A stretch of DNA of 64,000 nt from Brevibacillus sp. JNUCC-41 (GCF_014844095.1 NZ_CP062163.1:2379001-2443000), one strand, 5' to 3'. Counted from the stretch's first letter, positions 8,342 to 17,373 are shown. A program made the numbers and translations. Notes: generated by a model from the sequence alone, not told the origin.

Positions 8342-8908
8342 TTAGTCCAAGATGGTCAGTATTTGATCGATCTCTTTCCTTGGACGTGGAGTGGGGATCA
8401 TATCGGGATAGCCGACGTGAAGGCTGCCGACGATCTTCTCTCCTGGTTTCACGCCTAATGCTTCACGAAACTCCATGCTGTGTATCATGCCGTATGTTTC
8501 CCATATCATCCCGATTCCTTGTTCCCAGGCAAGCAGACTGAAATTCTGGATCAAGGCACTTGTGGCCGCATAATCTTCTTCACGTGTCATGGGATTCGGA
8601 TTCTCTTCCATGATCACCGCGACAAACATCGGTACACCTATAAGTTTATTATATCCTCGCTGTCCGGCGGCTTTTTTCTTTTCAGGGTCCTTCTCTTTGC
8701 CTGACATGAATGCACTGGTTGCTTCCGCGAGTTTTAAACGGCTATCACCATGCACCACGACGAAGCGCCATGGTTGGGTCATTTTATGGTTCGGTGCCCA
8801 TGTCGCAGTTTCCAATAATGATTGGATGGTATCAATAGGAACAGGAATGTCCTTAAATCGTTTGATGCTGCGCCGCTCTTTAATGATATCTTCTAGTTTC
8901 ATGATCAT
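8342..8908 (-). CDS. Nitroreductase-family FMN oxidoreductase
   Basis: 188 residues of the nitroreductase fold, a homodimeric FMN enzyme using NAD(P)H; natural substrate unknown. The N-terminal RRSIKRFKDIPVP supplies FMN-phosphate contacts, WAPNHKMTQPWRFVVV is the classic second motif, and the C-terminal GSLHVGYPDMIPTPRPRK the last. Closest by memory to the YdjA/YfhC type. Two Met codons (8908 and 8902) share the AAGGAG site; the second has the better 10-nt spacing. Monocistronic. Confidence 0.88.
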   Translation of the reverse strand: MIMKLEDIIKERRSIKRFKDIPVPIDTIQSLLETATWAPNHKMTQPWRFVVVHGDSRLKLAEATSAFMSGKEKDPEKKKAAGQRGYNKLIGVPMFVAVIMEENPNPMTREEDYAATSALIQNFSLLAWEQGIGMIWETYGMIHSMEFREALGVKPGEKIVGSLHVGYPDMIPTPRPRKEIDQILTILD

Positions 8909-9164
8909 CCTGCTCCTTTAAATCATATATGTAAGTTTAATAGTTTTAAAAAATAATCCCCGGCTGCCTAATATGCTTCCAACGTGAATAAATTACTTGA
9001 ATAAAGAGGGGGCAATATTCCAGTGACTTGCATTCGCTAATGAGCATATAATTTTACTAGGCACAGAGAAGCCGGGGCGACATTGTAGCTATGTACAATA
9101 TCAAAAGGGTACGATAAAAGAATATCGTAATTGCTTATCAAATTTCAGAGATTGATAATGAAAT

Positions 9165-9179
9165 TGAAAATCATTATCA
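9165..9179 (+). promoter_or_regulatory. Fur-like box upstream of the ABC exporter pair
   Basis: TGAAAATCATTATCA matches the 7-1-7 Fur consensus TGATAATNATTATCA at all but one specified base. It is embedded in a larger perfect 11-bp inverted repeat (ATTGATAATGA at 9151-9161 and its complement at 9171-9181). A further TTATCAA/TTGATAA pair lies just upstream (9135-9158). Confidence 0.65.
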
Positions 9180-9233
9180 ATTAGAATTTTCGCTTATTTC
9201 CTGTAATTTGTCAAGGGCATTTATTAAAAAAAA

Positions 9234-9261
9234 TTCAACATATTTACCAATCCTTTATAAT
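9234..9261 (+). promoter_or_regulatory. Candidate SigA promoter for the ABC exporter operon
   Basis: TTCAAC, 16 bp, perfect TATAAT. It lies 92 nt ahead of the first exporter gene and about 55 bp downstream of the Fur-like box. The -35 is weak. Confidence 0.45.
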
Positions 9262-9352
9262 AGTTAAATTCTTTTAAAAAATCTGTATAAAAATGTATAA
9301 TGAGAGGATGAAAAGATGCTATCTACATATGAAGAATCGAAGGGTGTCATAG

Positions 9353-11101
9353 ATGAAAAATTTGTCTTCATTTCTTAAGCCATACTGGCTTTTGATCATT
9401 CTTGCTTTATCCTTAATGATTGTCGAGCTCGGGGTAGAGCTGTTACAGCCTCTATTTATAGCAAAAATAATTGATGATGGCATTTTGCAGAAAGATTTAT
9501 CGGTGGTGATTAAATGGGGAAGTGTCATGGTTGGACTTTCCGTTTTTTCATTCCTTGGCGGGATCGTTAATTCCTTTACGGCATCACATGTAAGTCAAAG
9601 CTTTGGACATGATGTAAGGAAAAGTCTTTTTGGTAAAATACAGGCGTTCTCTTTTGCGAATTTGAATAATATCCCGACTTCCTCGTTGATAACAAGGATG
9701 ACGAATGATGTGACCCAACTTCAAAATACGGTTTTTATGGGCTTGCGCATCATGGCAAGGGCGCCTTTGATCGTAATCGGCGGGGCGATAATGGCAATTA
9801 CGGTCGATTTGAAGCTATCCCTAGTTTTGGTCATTTCAATTCCGGTTCTTGTCTTCTTCCTTAGATGGGTGATGAAAAGAGCGGCCAAGCTGTTTAAGCT
9901 CGTGCAGAATAAACTAGATAACGTCAATGGCGTCATGAGGGAAAACCTGATAGGCATGCGCTTGATCAAAGCTTTTCTTCGTAAGGAGCATGAGATCGGC
10001 CGATTTGACGATGCGAATGAAGAGTTAAAAAGAAAGACTATGGCTTCCCTTCGTTTAATTGAAACGACGATGCCTGTGTTGATGCTTGTCATGAATGTGG
10101 CGATTCTGATCATTCTCTGGCTTGGAAGCGAATTTATAACAACGGGAGATATACAGGTAGGGGAGGTTGTGGCGATCGTTAACTATGCCACGAGGATTGC
10201 GGCATCCCTTTCCGTTTTTTCATGGCTGATCATGGTCATTTCCCGTGCGAAGGCTTCAGCGGAACGTGTGACGGAAATATTCGAAACCCCGATAGACATT
10301 GATGAAGGCAAGGCGGAAAGCAAGAGTGGGGCCGTCAATGGGGGAGGCATCGAGTTTCTGGATGTATCTTTCCGCTATCCTGGAACCGAAACCCCGATTT
10401 TGAAAAACTTGAGCTTCTCCATCGATCCGGGAGAATCGCTTGCCATCATAGGAGCTACGGGATCTGGGAAAACATCACTGTTTCAGCTGATTCCAAGATT
10501 ATACGAAGTTGAAAGCGGCTCCATTCGAATTGATGACCAGGATGTGAGAGATATTCCCTTGAATTCGCTGCGGAAAAGGATTGGCTATGTTCCGCAAGAG
10601 GCCCTGCTTTTTTCAGGAACCATAAAAAATAATGTCGCTTGGGGAAAAGAAGATGCCTCGATGGAGGAAATCGTGACAGCGGCCATGCATGCTCAGGTAC
10701 ATGAGACCGTAATGAAACTTCCGAAACAATATGAAACCCAGTTAGGGCAAAAAGGTGTGAATCTGTCCGGAGGGCAAAAACAGCGCTTATCGATAGCAAG
10801 GGCATTGGTGCGCAGACCAAAAATTCTCCTTCTGGATGATAGTACGAGCGCGCTGGATTTGAAAACGGAAAGTAAATTGCTTGCCGCTTTAAAGGAATAT
10901 ACATGCACAACGCTCATCATTACACAAAAAATCAGTACTGCCATGGAGGCGGACAACATATTGTTGTTGGAAAGCGGTCAAGTGCTTGCGCTGGGGAAAC
11001 ATCAGGATTTGATGCAAACAAGCGATCTTTATCGAAAAATCGTTCACTCACAGTTTGGGGAGGAGGGGATTTCTCTTGAGTCGAAGAATATCTCCCGATA
11101 A
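9353..11101 (+). CDS. ABC exporter half-transporter with degenerate ATPase site
   Basis: 582 residues: six-helix membrane domain (about 1-300) fused to an ATPase domain. Walker A GATGSGKT is at 367-374 and the signature LSGGQ at 471-475. The Walker B end reads LLLDD, so Asp496 replaces the catalytic Glu, and the switch residue is Gln525 (ITQK) instead of His. This is the non-catalytic partner pattern of heterodimeric exporters such as BmrCD. Sizes of the pair fit YfiB/YfiC, though orthology is not proven. The start follows AAGGGTG. The next gene overlaps by 26 nt. A Fur-like box upstream suggests iron control. Confidence 0.9.
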   Translation: MKNLSSFLKPYWLLIILALSLMIVELGVELLQPLFIAKIIDDGILQKDLSVVIKWGSVMVGLSVFSFLGGIVNSFTASHVSQSFGHDVRKSLFGKIQAFSFANLNNIPTSSLITRMTNDVTQLQNTVFMGLRIMARAPLIVIGGAIMAITVDLKLSLVLVISIPVLVFFLRWVMKRAAKLFKLVQNKLDNVNGVMRENLIGMRLIKAFLRKEHEIGRFDDANEELKRKTMASLRLIETTMPVLMLVMNVAILIILWLGSEFITTGDIQVGEVVAIVNYATRIAASLSVFSWLIMVISRAKASAERVTEIFETPIDIDEGKAESKSGAVNGGGIEFLDVSFRYPGTETPILKNLSFSIDPGESLAIIGATGSGKTSLFQLIPRLYEVESGSIRIDDQDVRDIPLNSLRKRIGYVPQEALLFSGTIKNNVAWGKEDASMEEIVTAAMHAQVHETVMKLPKQYETQLGQKGVNLSGGQKQRLSIARALVRRPKILLLDDSTSALDLKTESKLLAALKEYTCTTLIITQKISTAMEADNILLLESGQVLALGKHQDLMQTSDLYRKIVHSQFGEEGISLESKNISR

Positions 11102-12866
11102 GGCAAGGACTAAACCGGTCAACTCCTGGAATACGATAAAAAGGATCATTCCCTACTTAGCAACGAATAAAAGCCTGCTATTTTGTGTCCTTTTCATGGT
11201 ACTGATAAGCTCGGTTTTGGGATTGCTTGGCCCTTTTCTTGTTGGGATGGCCATTGATGATTATATTGTCACAAGAGATAGCGGGGGGCTGATCAGCCTT
11301 CTTTTCGGACTTCTTGGAGTCTATATATTCTATTCGCTGTCCATGTGGCTTCAGAATTATTGGATGATCGGAATCGCACAGGATACGGTTTATGCAATGC
11401 GCAATCAATTGTTCAAAAAGCTTCACCAGTTGTCCATCCCCTTTTTTGACCGGCGTCAGCATGGGGAATTGATGAGTAGGGTCACGAATGATATAGAAAA
11501 TGTCAGTTCAACTTTGAATAGTTCTGTCATCCAGATTTTTTCCAGTGTGCTGACACTGGTCGGGACAATCGGAGTTATGCTGTATTTGAGCCCTTTATTA
11601 ACTGTTCTAACATTATTAATCGTTCCTCTTATGTTCTTCGGTCTGAGGTGGATAACGAACCGGACGGGAAAGCTGTTTAAAGAACAGCAGAAGAATCTTG
11701 GAGAACTGAATGGGTTTATAGAAGAAACGATTTCCGGACAACGGATCGTAAAGGCCTTTTCACAGGAAGATAAAGTGATCCGTGATTTTGTCATCCGGAG
11801 TGAAAACCTAAAGAAAGCTGGGTTCCTATCACAATCATACTCGGGGCTGATTCCGAAATTGATGAATTTGCTGAATAACTTAAGCTTCACGGTAATAGCA
11901 GCTGTCGGGGGATTTTTGGCGCTGAGTGGCATAGGGACGGTTTCCATCGGGGTCATTGTCATTTTCACCGAGTATTCAAGGCAATTCACCCGTCCGCTCA
12001 ATGATCTCGCTAACCAATTCAATACACTACTCTCGGCTGTTGCCGGTGCGGAGCGGGTTTTCACCATACTTGATGAAAAAGAAGAGGAAGTGGATGAGGA
12101 ACAGGCCTCTGAACTTCGTGATGTCCGTGGTGAGGTGGAATTTAAGGGTGTTTCTTTTTCGTATAATGATGAGGAGCAAACGATATATGATGTTGATTTC
12201 CGTGCGGAAAAAGGGGAGACCATCGCGCTTGTAGGTCCCACTGGGGCAGGTAAGACTACGATCATTAATCTTCTAGCCCGTTTTTACGAGCCGAACAGCG
12301 GCCGGATATTGATTGATGGCCAGGATATCCAACAGGTGACGAGGTCTAGTCTCCGTAAGCATATGGGATTCGTTCTACAGGATTCATTTTTGTTTCAAGG
12401 TACGATTCGTGAAAATATCCGCTACGGCCGGCTGGATGCCGAAGATGAAGAAGTGGTGGATGCAGCCAAGCTTGCCAATGCCCATTCCTTTATCATGAAA
12501 CTGCCGGATCGGTATGATACCATCCTGAATCAGGATGGCGGTGGAATAAGCCAGGGACAGCGCCAGCTATTATCGATTGCCAGGGCTATACTAGCCGATC
12601 CCGTCCTCTTGATTTTGGATGAAGCGACAAGTAGCATAGATACGATTACAGAGCTTAAAATCCAGGAGGCTTTACACCGTTTGATGGAGGGAAGGACAAG
12701 TTTTGTCATTGCCCACAGATTGAATACAATTCAGCAAAGTGACCAAATCCTTGTACTTGATGAAGGAAGGATCATTGAAAAGGGATCCCATGAAGAATTG
12801 TTGCGGCAGAGGGGTTTTTATTACGAACTGTTTCGCAGTTCATTAAGGGGAAACCAGATTGGATGA
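11076..12866 (+). CDS. ABC exporter half-transporter with catalytic ATPase residues
   Basis: 596 residues from a TTG start placed 7 nt after GGAGGGG. Six-helix membrane domain then ATPase domain with Walker A GPTGAGKT (387-394), LILDEATSSID with catalytic Glu516, and the switch His (IAHRL, about 547). Its signature is degenerate, ISQGQ instead of LSGGQ. Paired with the upstream protein this gives one competent and one degenerate ATP site, as in known heterodimers. The substrate could be a drug, lipid, peptide or iron-related compound. Co-translated with its partner. Confidence 0.9.
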   Translation: MSRRISPDKARTKPVNSWNTIKRIIPYLATNKSLLFCVLFMVLISSVLGLLGPFLVGMAIDDYIVTRDSGGLISLLFGLLGVYIFYSLSMWLQNYWMIGIAQDTVYAMRNQLFKKLHQLSIPFFDRRQHGELMSRVTNDIENVSSTLNSSVIQIFSSVLTLVGTIGVMLYLSPLLTVLTLLIVPLMFFGLRWITNRTGKLFKEQQKNLGELNGFIEETISGQRIVKAFSQEDKVIRDFVIRSENLKKAGFLSQSYSGLIPKLMNLLNNLSFTVIAAVGGFLALSGIGTVSIGVIVIFTEYSRQFTRPLNDLANQFNTLLSAVAGAERVFTILDEKEEEVDEEQASELRDVRGEVEFKGVSFSYNDEEQTIYDVDFRAEKGETIALVGPTGAGKTTIINLLARFYEPNSGRILIDGQDIQQVTRSSLRKHMGFVLQDSFLFQGTIRENIRYGRLDAEDEEVVDAAKLANAHSFIMKLPDRYDTILNQDGGGISQGQRQLLSIARAILADPVLLILDEATSSIDTITELKIQEALHRLMEGRTSFVIAHRLNTIQQSDQILVLDEGRIIEKGSHEELLRQRGFYYELFRSSLRGNQIG

Positions 12867-12872
12867 AGAAAG

Positions 12873-12901
12873 AATGTGTGCCGTCAGGGCGCACATTTTT
12901 T
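12873..12901 (+). terminator. Terminator of the ABC exporter operon
   Basis: Stem AATGTGTGCC with GGCGCACATT (one wobble) and GTCA in the loop, followed by a T tract. Confidence 0.85.
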
Positions 12902-13205
12902 GTGTTGGTCCCCTTATTAGGACATTAAACCTGGGGGGAAATGTAGAGTTTTCACCAAAGGCGGTTTTATTAAGAGTGAAAACACCTTGGTGGGAACAGA
13001 GAGAATTATCGACAAAATAATGGAAAATACTTTACAAATTGACTAATTTGCTATTGCTAAAAAACCTTAAGGTAACATATAATTCAGAATATATATAAAA
13101 TTCTTTAAATTTAATGGGTAAGAGGAGGAATAAAGCCCTAGCCCCTTATAAATGAAGTTTTTTATAGTTGCACACCAGTTCAAAATAGAGAGGAGATGGA
13201 AAGAA
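12902..13205. other. Intergenic region ahead of cstA
   Basis: About 300 nt without a supported gene. It holds the cstA promoter candidate at 13054-13083 and an A/T-rich leader of about 115 nt. I see no riboswitch or terminator in it. Confidence 0.6.
13054..13083 (+). promoter_or_regulatory. Candidate SigA promoter of cstA
   Basis: TTGCTA, 18 bp, perfect TATAAT, 123 nt ahead of the chosen cstA start. Confidence 0.5.
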
Positions 13206-15260
13206 ATGAAAGCGCTTAAGTCAGTCTTTCTTTGGGGGATCATATCTGCGTTGGGTGCGGTGAGTTTTGGTTTCGTCGCGCTAAACCGGGGGGAAAGCAT
13301 CAATGCCATGTGGATTGTCACTGCAGCACTCTGTGTTTATTCAATTGCATACCGCTTTTATAGTAAATTCATTGCACGGAAAGTGTTTGAGCTAGATGAC
13401 AATCGCCAGACTCCATCGGAAGCGAATAATGATGGGAAAGATTATGTTCCTACAAACAAATGGGTGTTGTTTGGCCACCATTTTGCAGCGATTGCCGGGG
13501 CTGGCCCTCTCGTTGGTCCCATCCTTGCAGCGCAGATGGGATATCTGCCAGGGACACTATGGCTTGTAGTCGGGGTTGTATTGGCTGGTGCCGTACAGGA
13601 TTTCATCATTCTTTTTGGTTCGATGCGCCGTAACGGCAAATCATTGGGAGAGATGATCAAGGAGGAAATTGGACCGATTACAGGCTTGATAGCGATGATC
13701 GGAATTCTGGGTATCATGATTATTTTATTAGCGGTACTTGCCCTGGTTGTCGTAAAGGCGCTCGTGGGAAGTCCATGGGGGATGTTCACGATTGCCTCTA
13801 CCATACCAATCGCTGTGCTTATGGGCATTTACATGCGCTATATAAGGCCTGGACGGGTTGGCGAAGGATCGATTATCGGAATCATACTATTGATGCTCGC
13901 GTTATATTTCGGTCGCTTTGTATCAGAGAGCGCAACCTTGGCGCCAATGTTCACTTTCAATGGGGAAACGATTGCCATCATGTTGATTGTATACGGATTC
14001 GTTGCCTCCGTTTTGCCTGTATGGATGTTATTGGCACCGCGTGATTACTTGAGTACATTCTTGAAAATCGGTACGATCATCGGACTTGCACTTGGAATCT
14101 TTATTGTCATGCCGAGCCTTGAAATGCCTGCCGTCACTCAATTCATCGATGGAACAGGACCTGTATTTTCCGGAAACTTATTCCCTTTCCTATTCATTAC
14201 GATCGCTTGTGGGGCGGTATCAGGTTTCCATGCACTCGTTTCTTCAGGAACAACTCCTAAAATGATCGAACGCGAATCCCATTCACGTCCAATCGGATAC
14301 GGGGCGATGCTGACTGAATCCTTTGTAGCCATCATGGCGATGATAGCAGCTTGTGTACTGACTCCTGGTATCTATTTTGCCATTAATAGCCCGGGTGCCG
14401 TTGTGGGAACGGAGCCAGCTCAAGTGGCCGCTACGATATCCGATTGGGGTTTCATTTTGACACCTGAGATGATTACCGGCCTTGCAGATGATGTTGGGGA
14501 AGAGACCATTATATCCCGCACTGGAGGAGCTCCAACCTTTGCTATCGGCATGGCCCATATCTTTTCGCAGGTGATTGGCGGAGCGTCCCTGATGGCGTTC
14601 TGGTATCATTTCGCGATCCTGTTCGAGGCATTGTTCATATTGACCACCATTGATGCTGGAACCAGGGTAGGGCGTTTTATGATACAGGATATAATCGGGA
14701 CCTTTTACAAACCTTTTGCCGAAACGAATAAATGGCTGCCCAATATTATTGCTACTGCCATTTGTGTAATCGGCTGGGGGTACTTCCTTTATCAAGGGGT
14801 CATTGATCCTCTTGGCGGAATCAACACCCTTTGGCCATTGTTTGGAATTGCGAATCAAATGCTTTCCGCCATTGCGTTGCTGCTTGGGACGACGGTCCTT
14901 TTCAAAATGGGCAAAAAAGCGTACACATGGGTCACTCTTGTACCTACAACATTCTTGTTGATAGTGACCATGACGGCTGGGTGGCAAAAGCTGTTCCACG
15001 AAAACCCGGCTATTGGCTTTTTGGCACATAAGGATAAGTTTAAAGCGGCCTATGATAATGGGGAAATTCTTGCTCCGGCAGCTAACCTTACCGAGATGAA
15101 ACGGGTTATCGTCAATGATTATGTGGATGCTGCCCTGTGTGCCATCTTCATGATCGTGGTGATCACGGTCTTGATTTCCGCAATTAGGTTATGGATAAAA
15201 GTCTTGAAGAATCAAAAAATAGATTTACATGAAACACCTTATGTATCAAGGACATCATAA
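13206..15260 (+). CDS. cstA: CstA-family pyruvate/peptide transporter
   Basis: 684-residue, many-helix membrane protein of the carbon starvation family, whose E. coli members BtsT and CstA take up pyruvate and are linked to peptide use. Diagnostic segments are GHHFAAIAGAGPLVGPILAAQ near residue 92, the GAVQDF motif, ISSGTTPKM-like SSGTTPKMI, and GIANQMLSAIALLLGT. Size matches the long E. coli form. Start at 13206 follows GAGAGGAG with 10-nt spacing; the upstream frame to 13152 has none. A cre-like sequence overlaps the first codons. It is followed by its small YjiX-type partner, 13 nt on. Confidence 0.93.
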   Translation: MKALKSVFLWGIISALGAVSFGFVALNRGESINAMWIVTAALCVYSIAYRFYSKFIARKVFELDDNRQTPSEANNDGKDYVPTNKWVLFGHHFAAIAGAGPLVGPILAAQMGYLPGTLWLVVGVVLAGAVQDFIILFGSMRRNGKSLGEMIKEEIGPITGLIAMIGILGIMIILLAVLALVVVKALVGSPWGMFTIASTIPIAVLMGIYMRYIRPGRVGEGSIIGIILLMLALYFGRFVSESATLAPMFTFNGETIAIMLIVYGFVASVLPVWMLLAPRDYLSTFLKIGTIIGLALGIFIVMPSLEMPAVTQFIDGTGPVFSGNLFPFLFITIACGAVSGFHALVSSGTTPKMIERESHSRPIGYGAMLTESFVAIMAMIAACVLTPGIYFAINSPGAVVGTEPAQVAATISDWGFILTPEMITGLADDVGEETIISRTGGAPTFAIGMAHIFSQVIGGASLMAFWYHFAILFEALFILTTIDAGTRVGRFMIQDIIGTFYKPFAETNKWLPNIIATAICVIGWGYFLYQGVIDPLGGINTLWPLFGIANQMLSAIALLLGTTVLFKMGKKAYTWVTLVPTTFLLIVTMTAGWQKLFHENPAIGFLAHKDKFKAAYDNGEILAPAANLTEMKRVIVNDYVDAALCAIFMIVVITVLISAIRLWIKVLKNQKIDLHETPYVSRTS
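13207..13220 (+). promoter_or_regulatory. cre-like CcpA site over the cstA start
   Basis: TGAAAGCGCTTAAG fits the cre consensus TGWAARCGYTWNCW at 12 of 14 positions; the two mismatches are at the 3' end. CstA is a known carbon-catabolite-controlled gene in B. subtilis, but the site overlaps codons constrained by protein sequence (Met-Lys-Ala-Leu). Confidence 0.35.
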
Positions 15261-15273
15261 GGGAGGGAAGGCA

Positions 15274-15477
15274 ATGTTGAAAAGATTGATTAAAATTCTC
15301 AGCTACAGAAAACAATTCGTCAGTTTGCTGGTCGGCGTGCCGAGTTATGATACTTATGTGGCGCATATGAAAATGCATCATCCTGAAGATCCTGTGAAAA
15401 CCAGGAAAGAATTTTTCTGTGAAGCCCAGGATGAGCGGTATAATGCAAAGGGTGGGAAAGTGTCTCGTTGCTGCTAA
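15274..15477 (+). CDS. YbdD/YjiX-family small protein
   Basis: 67-residue protein of the YbdD/YjiX (DUF466) family, almost always encoded directly after CstA-type transporters, as here; proposed accessory factor of the transporter. Conserved features: VGVPSYDTYVAHMKMHHPEDP, the EFFCEAQDERY motif and the Cys-Cys C-terminus (SRCC). The start at 15274 follows GGAGG at 7 nt; the open frame from 15229 overlaps the cstA end and has no ribosome site. Confidence 0.9.
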   Translation: MLKRLIKILSYRKQFVSLLVGVPSYDTYVAHMKMHHPEDPVKTRKEFFCEAQDERYNAKGGKVSRCC

Positions 15478-15491
15478 CTGAATATCTTTTG

Positions 15492-15522
15492 AAGGGCCCT
15501 CAATAGAAGGGCCCTTTTTTTA
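15492..15522 (+). terminator. Terminator of the cstA operon
   Basis: Stem AAGGGCCC/GGGCCCTT (15492-15499 with 15509-15516) followed by T tract. Confidence 0.92.
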
Positions 15523-15690
15523 ATGGGTTTTTTAGAACGGGACATAAGTAGAGGGGGAAAAGTAATGGGAAGGGATTCGTGAAATTGGTGAAAATTATTT
15601 TCAAAACGAAAAAACCCATTTTCTTTTGATCCTTTATTCATAAGTGATGTTATATAACCTCACGCTTTTTAACGGAAAATAAAAATTTGG

Positions 15691-15719
15691 TTGAATTTTT
15701 AGAAAACTGAGTATATGAT
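15691..15719 (+). promoter_or_regulatory. Candidate SigA promoter of amtB-glnK
   Basis: TTGAAT, 17 bp, TATGAT, five of six matches in each box. Transcription would start near 15726, about 57 nt ahead of amtB. A one-mismatch TnrA-like motif (TGTTA-N7-TCACG) lies upstream at 15648-15664. Confidence 0.55.
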
Positions 15720-15738
15720 AAAAAATATAACATGTTAA

Positions 15739-15755
15739 TGTTAATAAACATAACA
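15739..15755 (+). promoter_or_regulatory. TnrA/GlnR box ahead of amtB
   Basis: TGTTAATAAACATAACA is a perfect match to TGTNA-N7-TNACA, the site bound by TnrA and GlnR. It is part of a longer near-palindrome (ATGTTA...TAACAT). It lies only 27 nt before the start codon and, if the 15691-15719 promoter is right, just downstream of the transcription start. Confidence 0.8.
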
Positions 15756-15782
15756 TATACAAAAAAAGGGGGAAAAAACAGT

Positions 15783-16997
15783 ATGCAAATGGCGGATTCG
15801 GTATTCATGTTTTTGGCGACGATGATGGTTTGGCTAATGACACCAGGGATTGCACTATTTTATGGAGGGATGGTAAAGAGTAAAAATGTCCTGAATACTG
15901 CAATGCATAGTTACATGCCACTGGCTGTCATTTCGATTCTTTGGGTGCTGATTGGGTATTCATTATCATTTTCACCTGGTAATGCATTTCTAGGCGGTCT
16001 GGACTGGGTCGGCTTAAAGGATGTAGGCTTTGCACCTGGACCATACAGCGAAACAATTCCTCATAGTTTGTTCATGTTATTCCAAATGACTTTTGCCGTG
16101 TTAACAGTCTCGATCATTGCAGGTGGCATTGCCGAGCGGATGAAGTTTTCAGCATTCCTGATTTTTACGATCCTTTGGTCTTTATTAGTATACGCTCCTG
16201 TTGCACACTGGGTTTGGGGAGGCGGCTGGTTAGCGGAATTGGGTGCACTTGACTTTGCAGGAGGAAACGTCGTCCATATTTCTTCAGGGGTTGCGGGTCT
16301 GGTTTTGGCGGTCATGTTAGGTAAAAGAAAAGAGTCGGGTGATAGTGCACCACATAATCTTCCTTTAACTTTCCTTGGAGGTTCATTAATTTGGTTCGGG
16401 TGGTACGGCTTCAACGTCGGAAGTACATTGACAATCAATGAAGTGGCGATGAATGTATTCGTTAATACAGCAGTTGCAGCGGCGGCTGGTATCATTGGCT
16501 GGCTGATCGTTGAGTATATGGCTAATAAAAAGGCAACATTGCTGGGTGCGGTATCCGGAGCTATTTCAGGCTTGGTAGCCATTACACCTGCTTGTGGATT
16601 CGTAACCACTGCCTCTTCCATCATCATCGGTGTCGTCGGCGGTGCCGTATGTTTCTGGGGCGTATTCTTTCTGAAGAATAGAATGGGTTACGACGATGCA
16701 CTTGATGCATTCGGATTACATGGGATCGGTGGGACATGGGGGGGCATCGCGACAGGTTTGTTCGCGACCACTTCCGTAAATGAAAGCGGGGCAAATGGTT
16801 TATTCTATGGTGACTTCAACTTGTTGTGGAAGCAGCTTGTAGCGATCGTCGCGACATATATTTTCGTTTCCGTGGTCACTTATATCGTTGCGAAAGTCAT
16901 TAACCTTTTCGTGCCGTTGCGTGTCAGTGAAGAAGATGAGTCAATGGGGCTTGATCTTACACTTCATGGAGAAAAGGCTTATCACGAATCAATTTAA
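15783..16997 (+). CDS. amtB: Ammonium transporter
   Basis: Trimeric membrane channel for ammonium, 404 residues, the exact size recalled for B. subtilis NrgA/AmtB. Eleven membrane segments; visible hallmarks are FFxGG-like YGGMVKSKNVLN, the pore His in NVVHISSGVAGLVLA, the second pore His in GLHGIGGTWGG, and the WFGWYGFNVGS motif. The start at 15783 follows an AAGGGGG ribosome site; the upstream frame begins inside the TnrA box. Coupled with the downstream PII gene (13-nt gap), which regulates it. Confidence 0.96.
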   Translation: MQMADSVFMFLATMMVWLMTPGIALFYGGMVKSKNVLNTAMHSYMPLAVISILWVLIGYSLSFSPGNAFLGGLDWVGLKDVGFAPGPYSETIPHSLFMLFQMTFAVLTVSIIAGGIAERMKFSAFLIFTILWSLLVYAPVAHWVWGGGWLAELGALDFAGGNVVHISSGVAGLVLAVMLGKRKESGDSAPHNLPLTFLGGSLIWFGWYGFNVGSTLTINEVAMNVFVNTAVAAAAGIIGWLIVEYMANKKATLLGAVSGAISGLVAITPACGFVTTASSIIIGVVGGAVCFWGVFFLKNRMGYDDALDAFGLHGIGGTWGGIATGLFATTSVNESGANGLFYGDFNLLWKQLVAIVATYIFVSVVTYIVAKVINLFVPLRVSEEDESMGLDLTLHGEKAYHESI

Positions 16998-17010
16998 AGG
17001 GGGGGCTCAT

Positions 17011-17373
17011 ATGTCAGAGGTTTTAACGAAAATAGAAATCATTACACGTCCTATCAAGTTTGAACAATTCAAAGCGGAACTTGCAAAAATTGGGGTGAGC
17101 GGAATGACGGTTTCGGAAGTAAAAGGAACGGGTCTTCAGAAGAGTTATGTGGAAACATATAGAGGCAGAAATCGTGAAATGTCATTGCATGACAGGATGA
17201 AAATCGAAATCGTCGTGTGTGAGGTGCCAGTTCAGGATATTGTGGATGTAGCAAGGAAGTTCTTGAGTACCGGTAAGCCTGGTGACGGTAAAATCTTCAT
17301 TTATGAATTGGCGAATGTTGTGAATATCCGGACCGGAAAAGAAGGTCATGATGCGTTAAAGAATGACATCTGA
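17011..17373 (+). CDS. glnK: PII-family nitrogen regulatory protein (NrgB/GlnK)
   Basis: 120-residue PII signal protein that binds ATP/ADP and 2-oxoglutarate and docks on AmtB to control ammonium flow; in B. subtilis it also contacts TnrA. The T-loop region lies in KGTGLQKSYVETYRGRNREM, and the C-terminal TGKPGDGKIFIYELANVVNIRTG carries the B- and C-loop nucleotide contacts. The start at 17011 has GGGGGG upstream. The classic uridylylated T-loop Tyr context of proteobacteria is altered, as in bacilli. Confidence 0.94.
   Translation: MSEVLTKIEIITRPIKFEQFKAELAKIGVSGMTVSEVKGTGLQKSYVETYRGRNREMSLHDRMKIEIVVCEVPVQDIVDVARKFLSTGKPGDGKIFIYELANVVNIRTGKEGHDALKNDI

Noticed and set aside
8138..8458. 106-codon frame over repeat copy B and into the nitroreductase gene
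   Set aside because: It runs through a noncoding repeat, the terminator hairpin and antisense to a conserved gene.
13442..13828. Long minus-strand frames inside cstA, ABC exporter, gabD and aldehyde dehydrogenase genes
   Set aside because: Antisense shadows of well-conserved genes with low-complexity composition and no ribosome sites.
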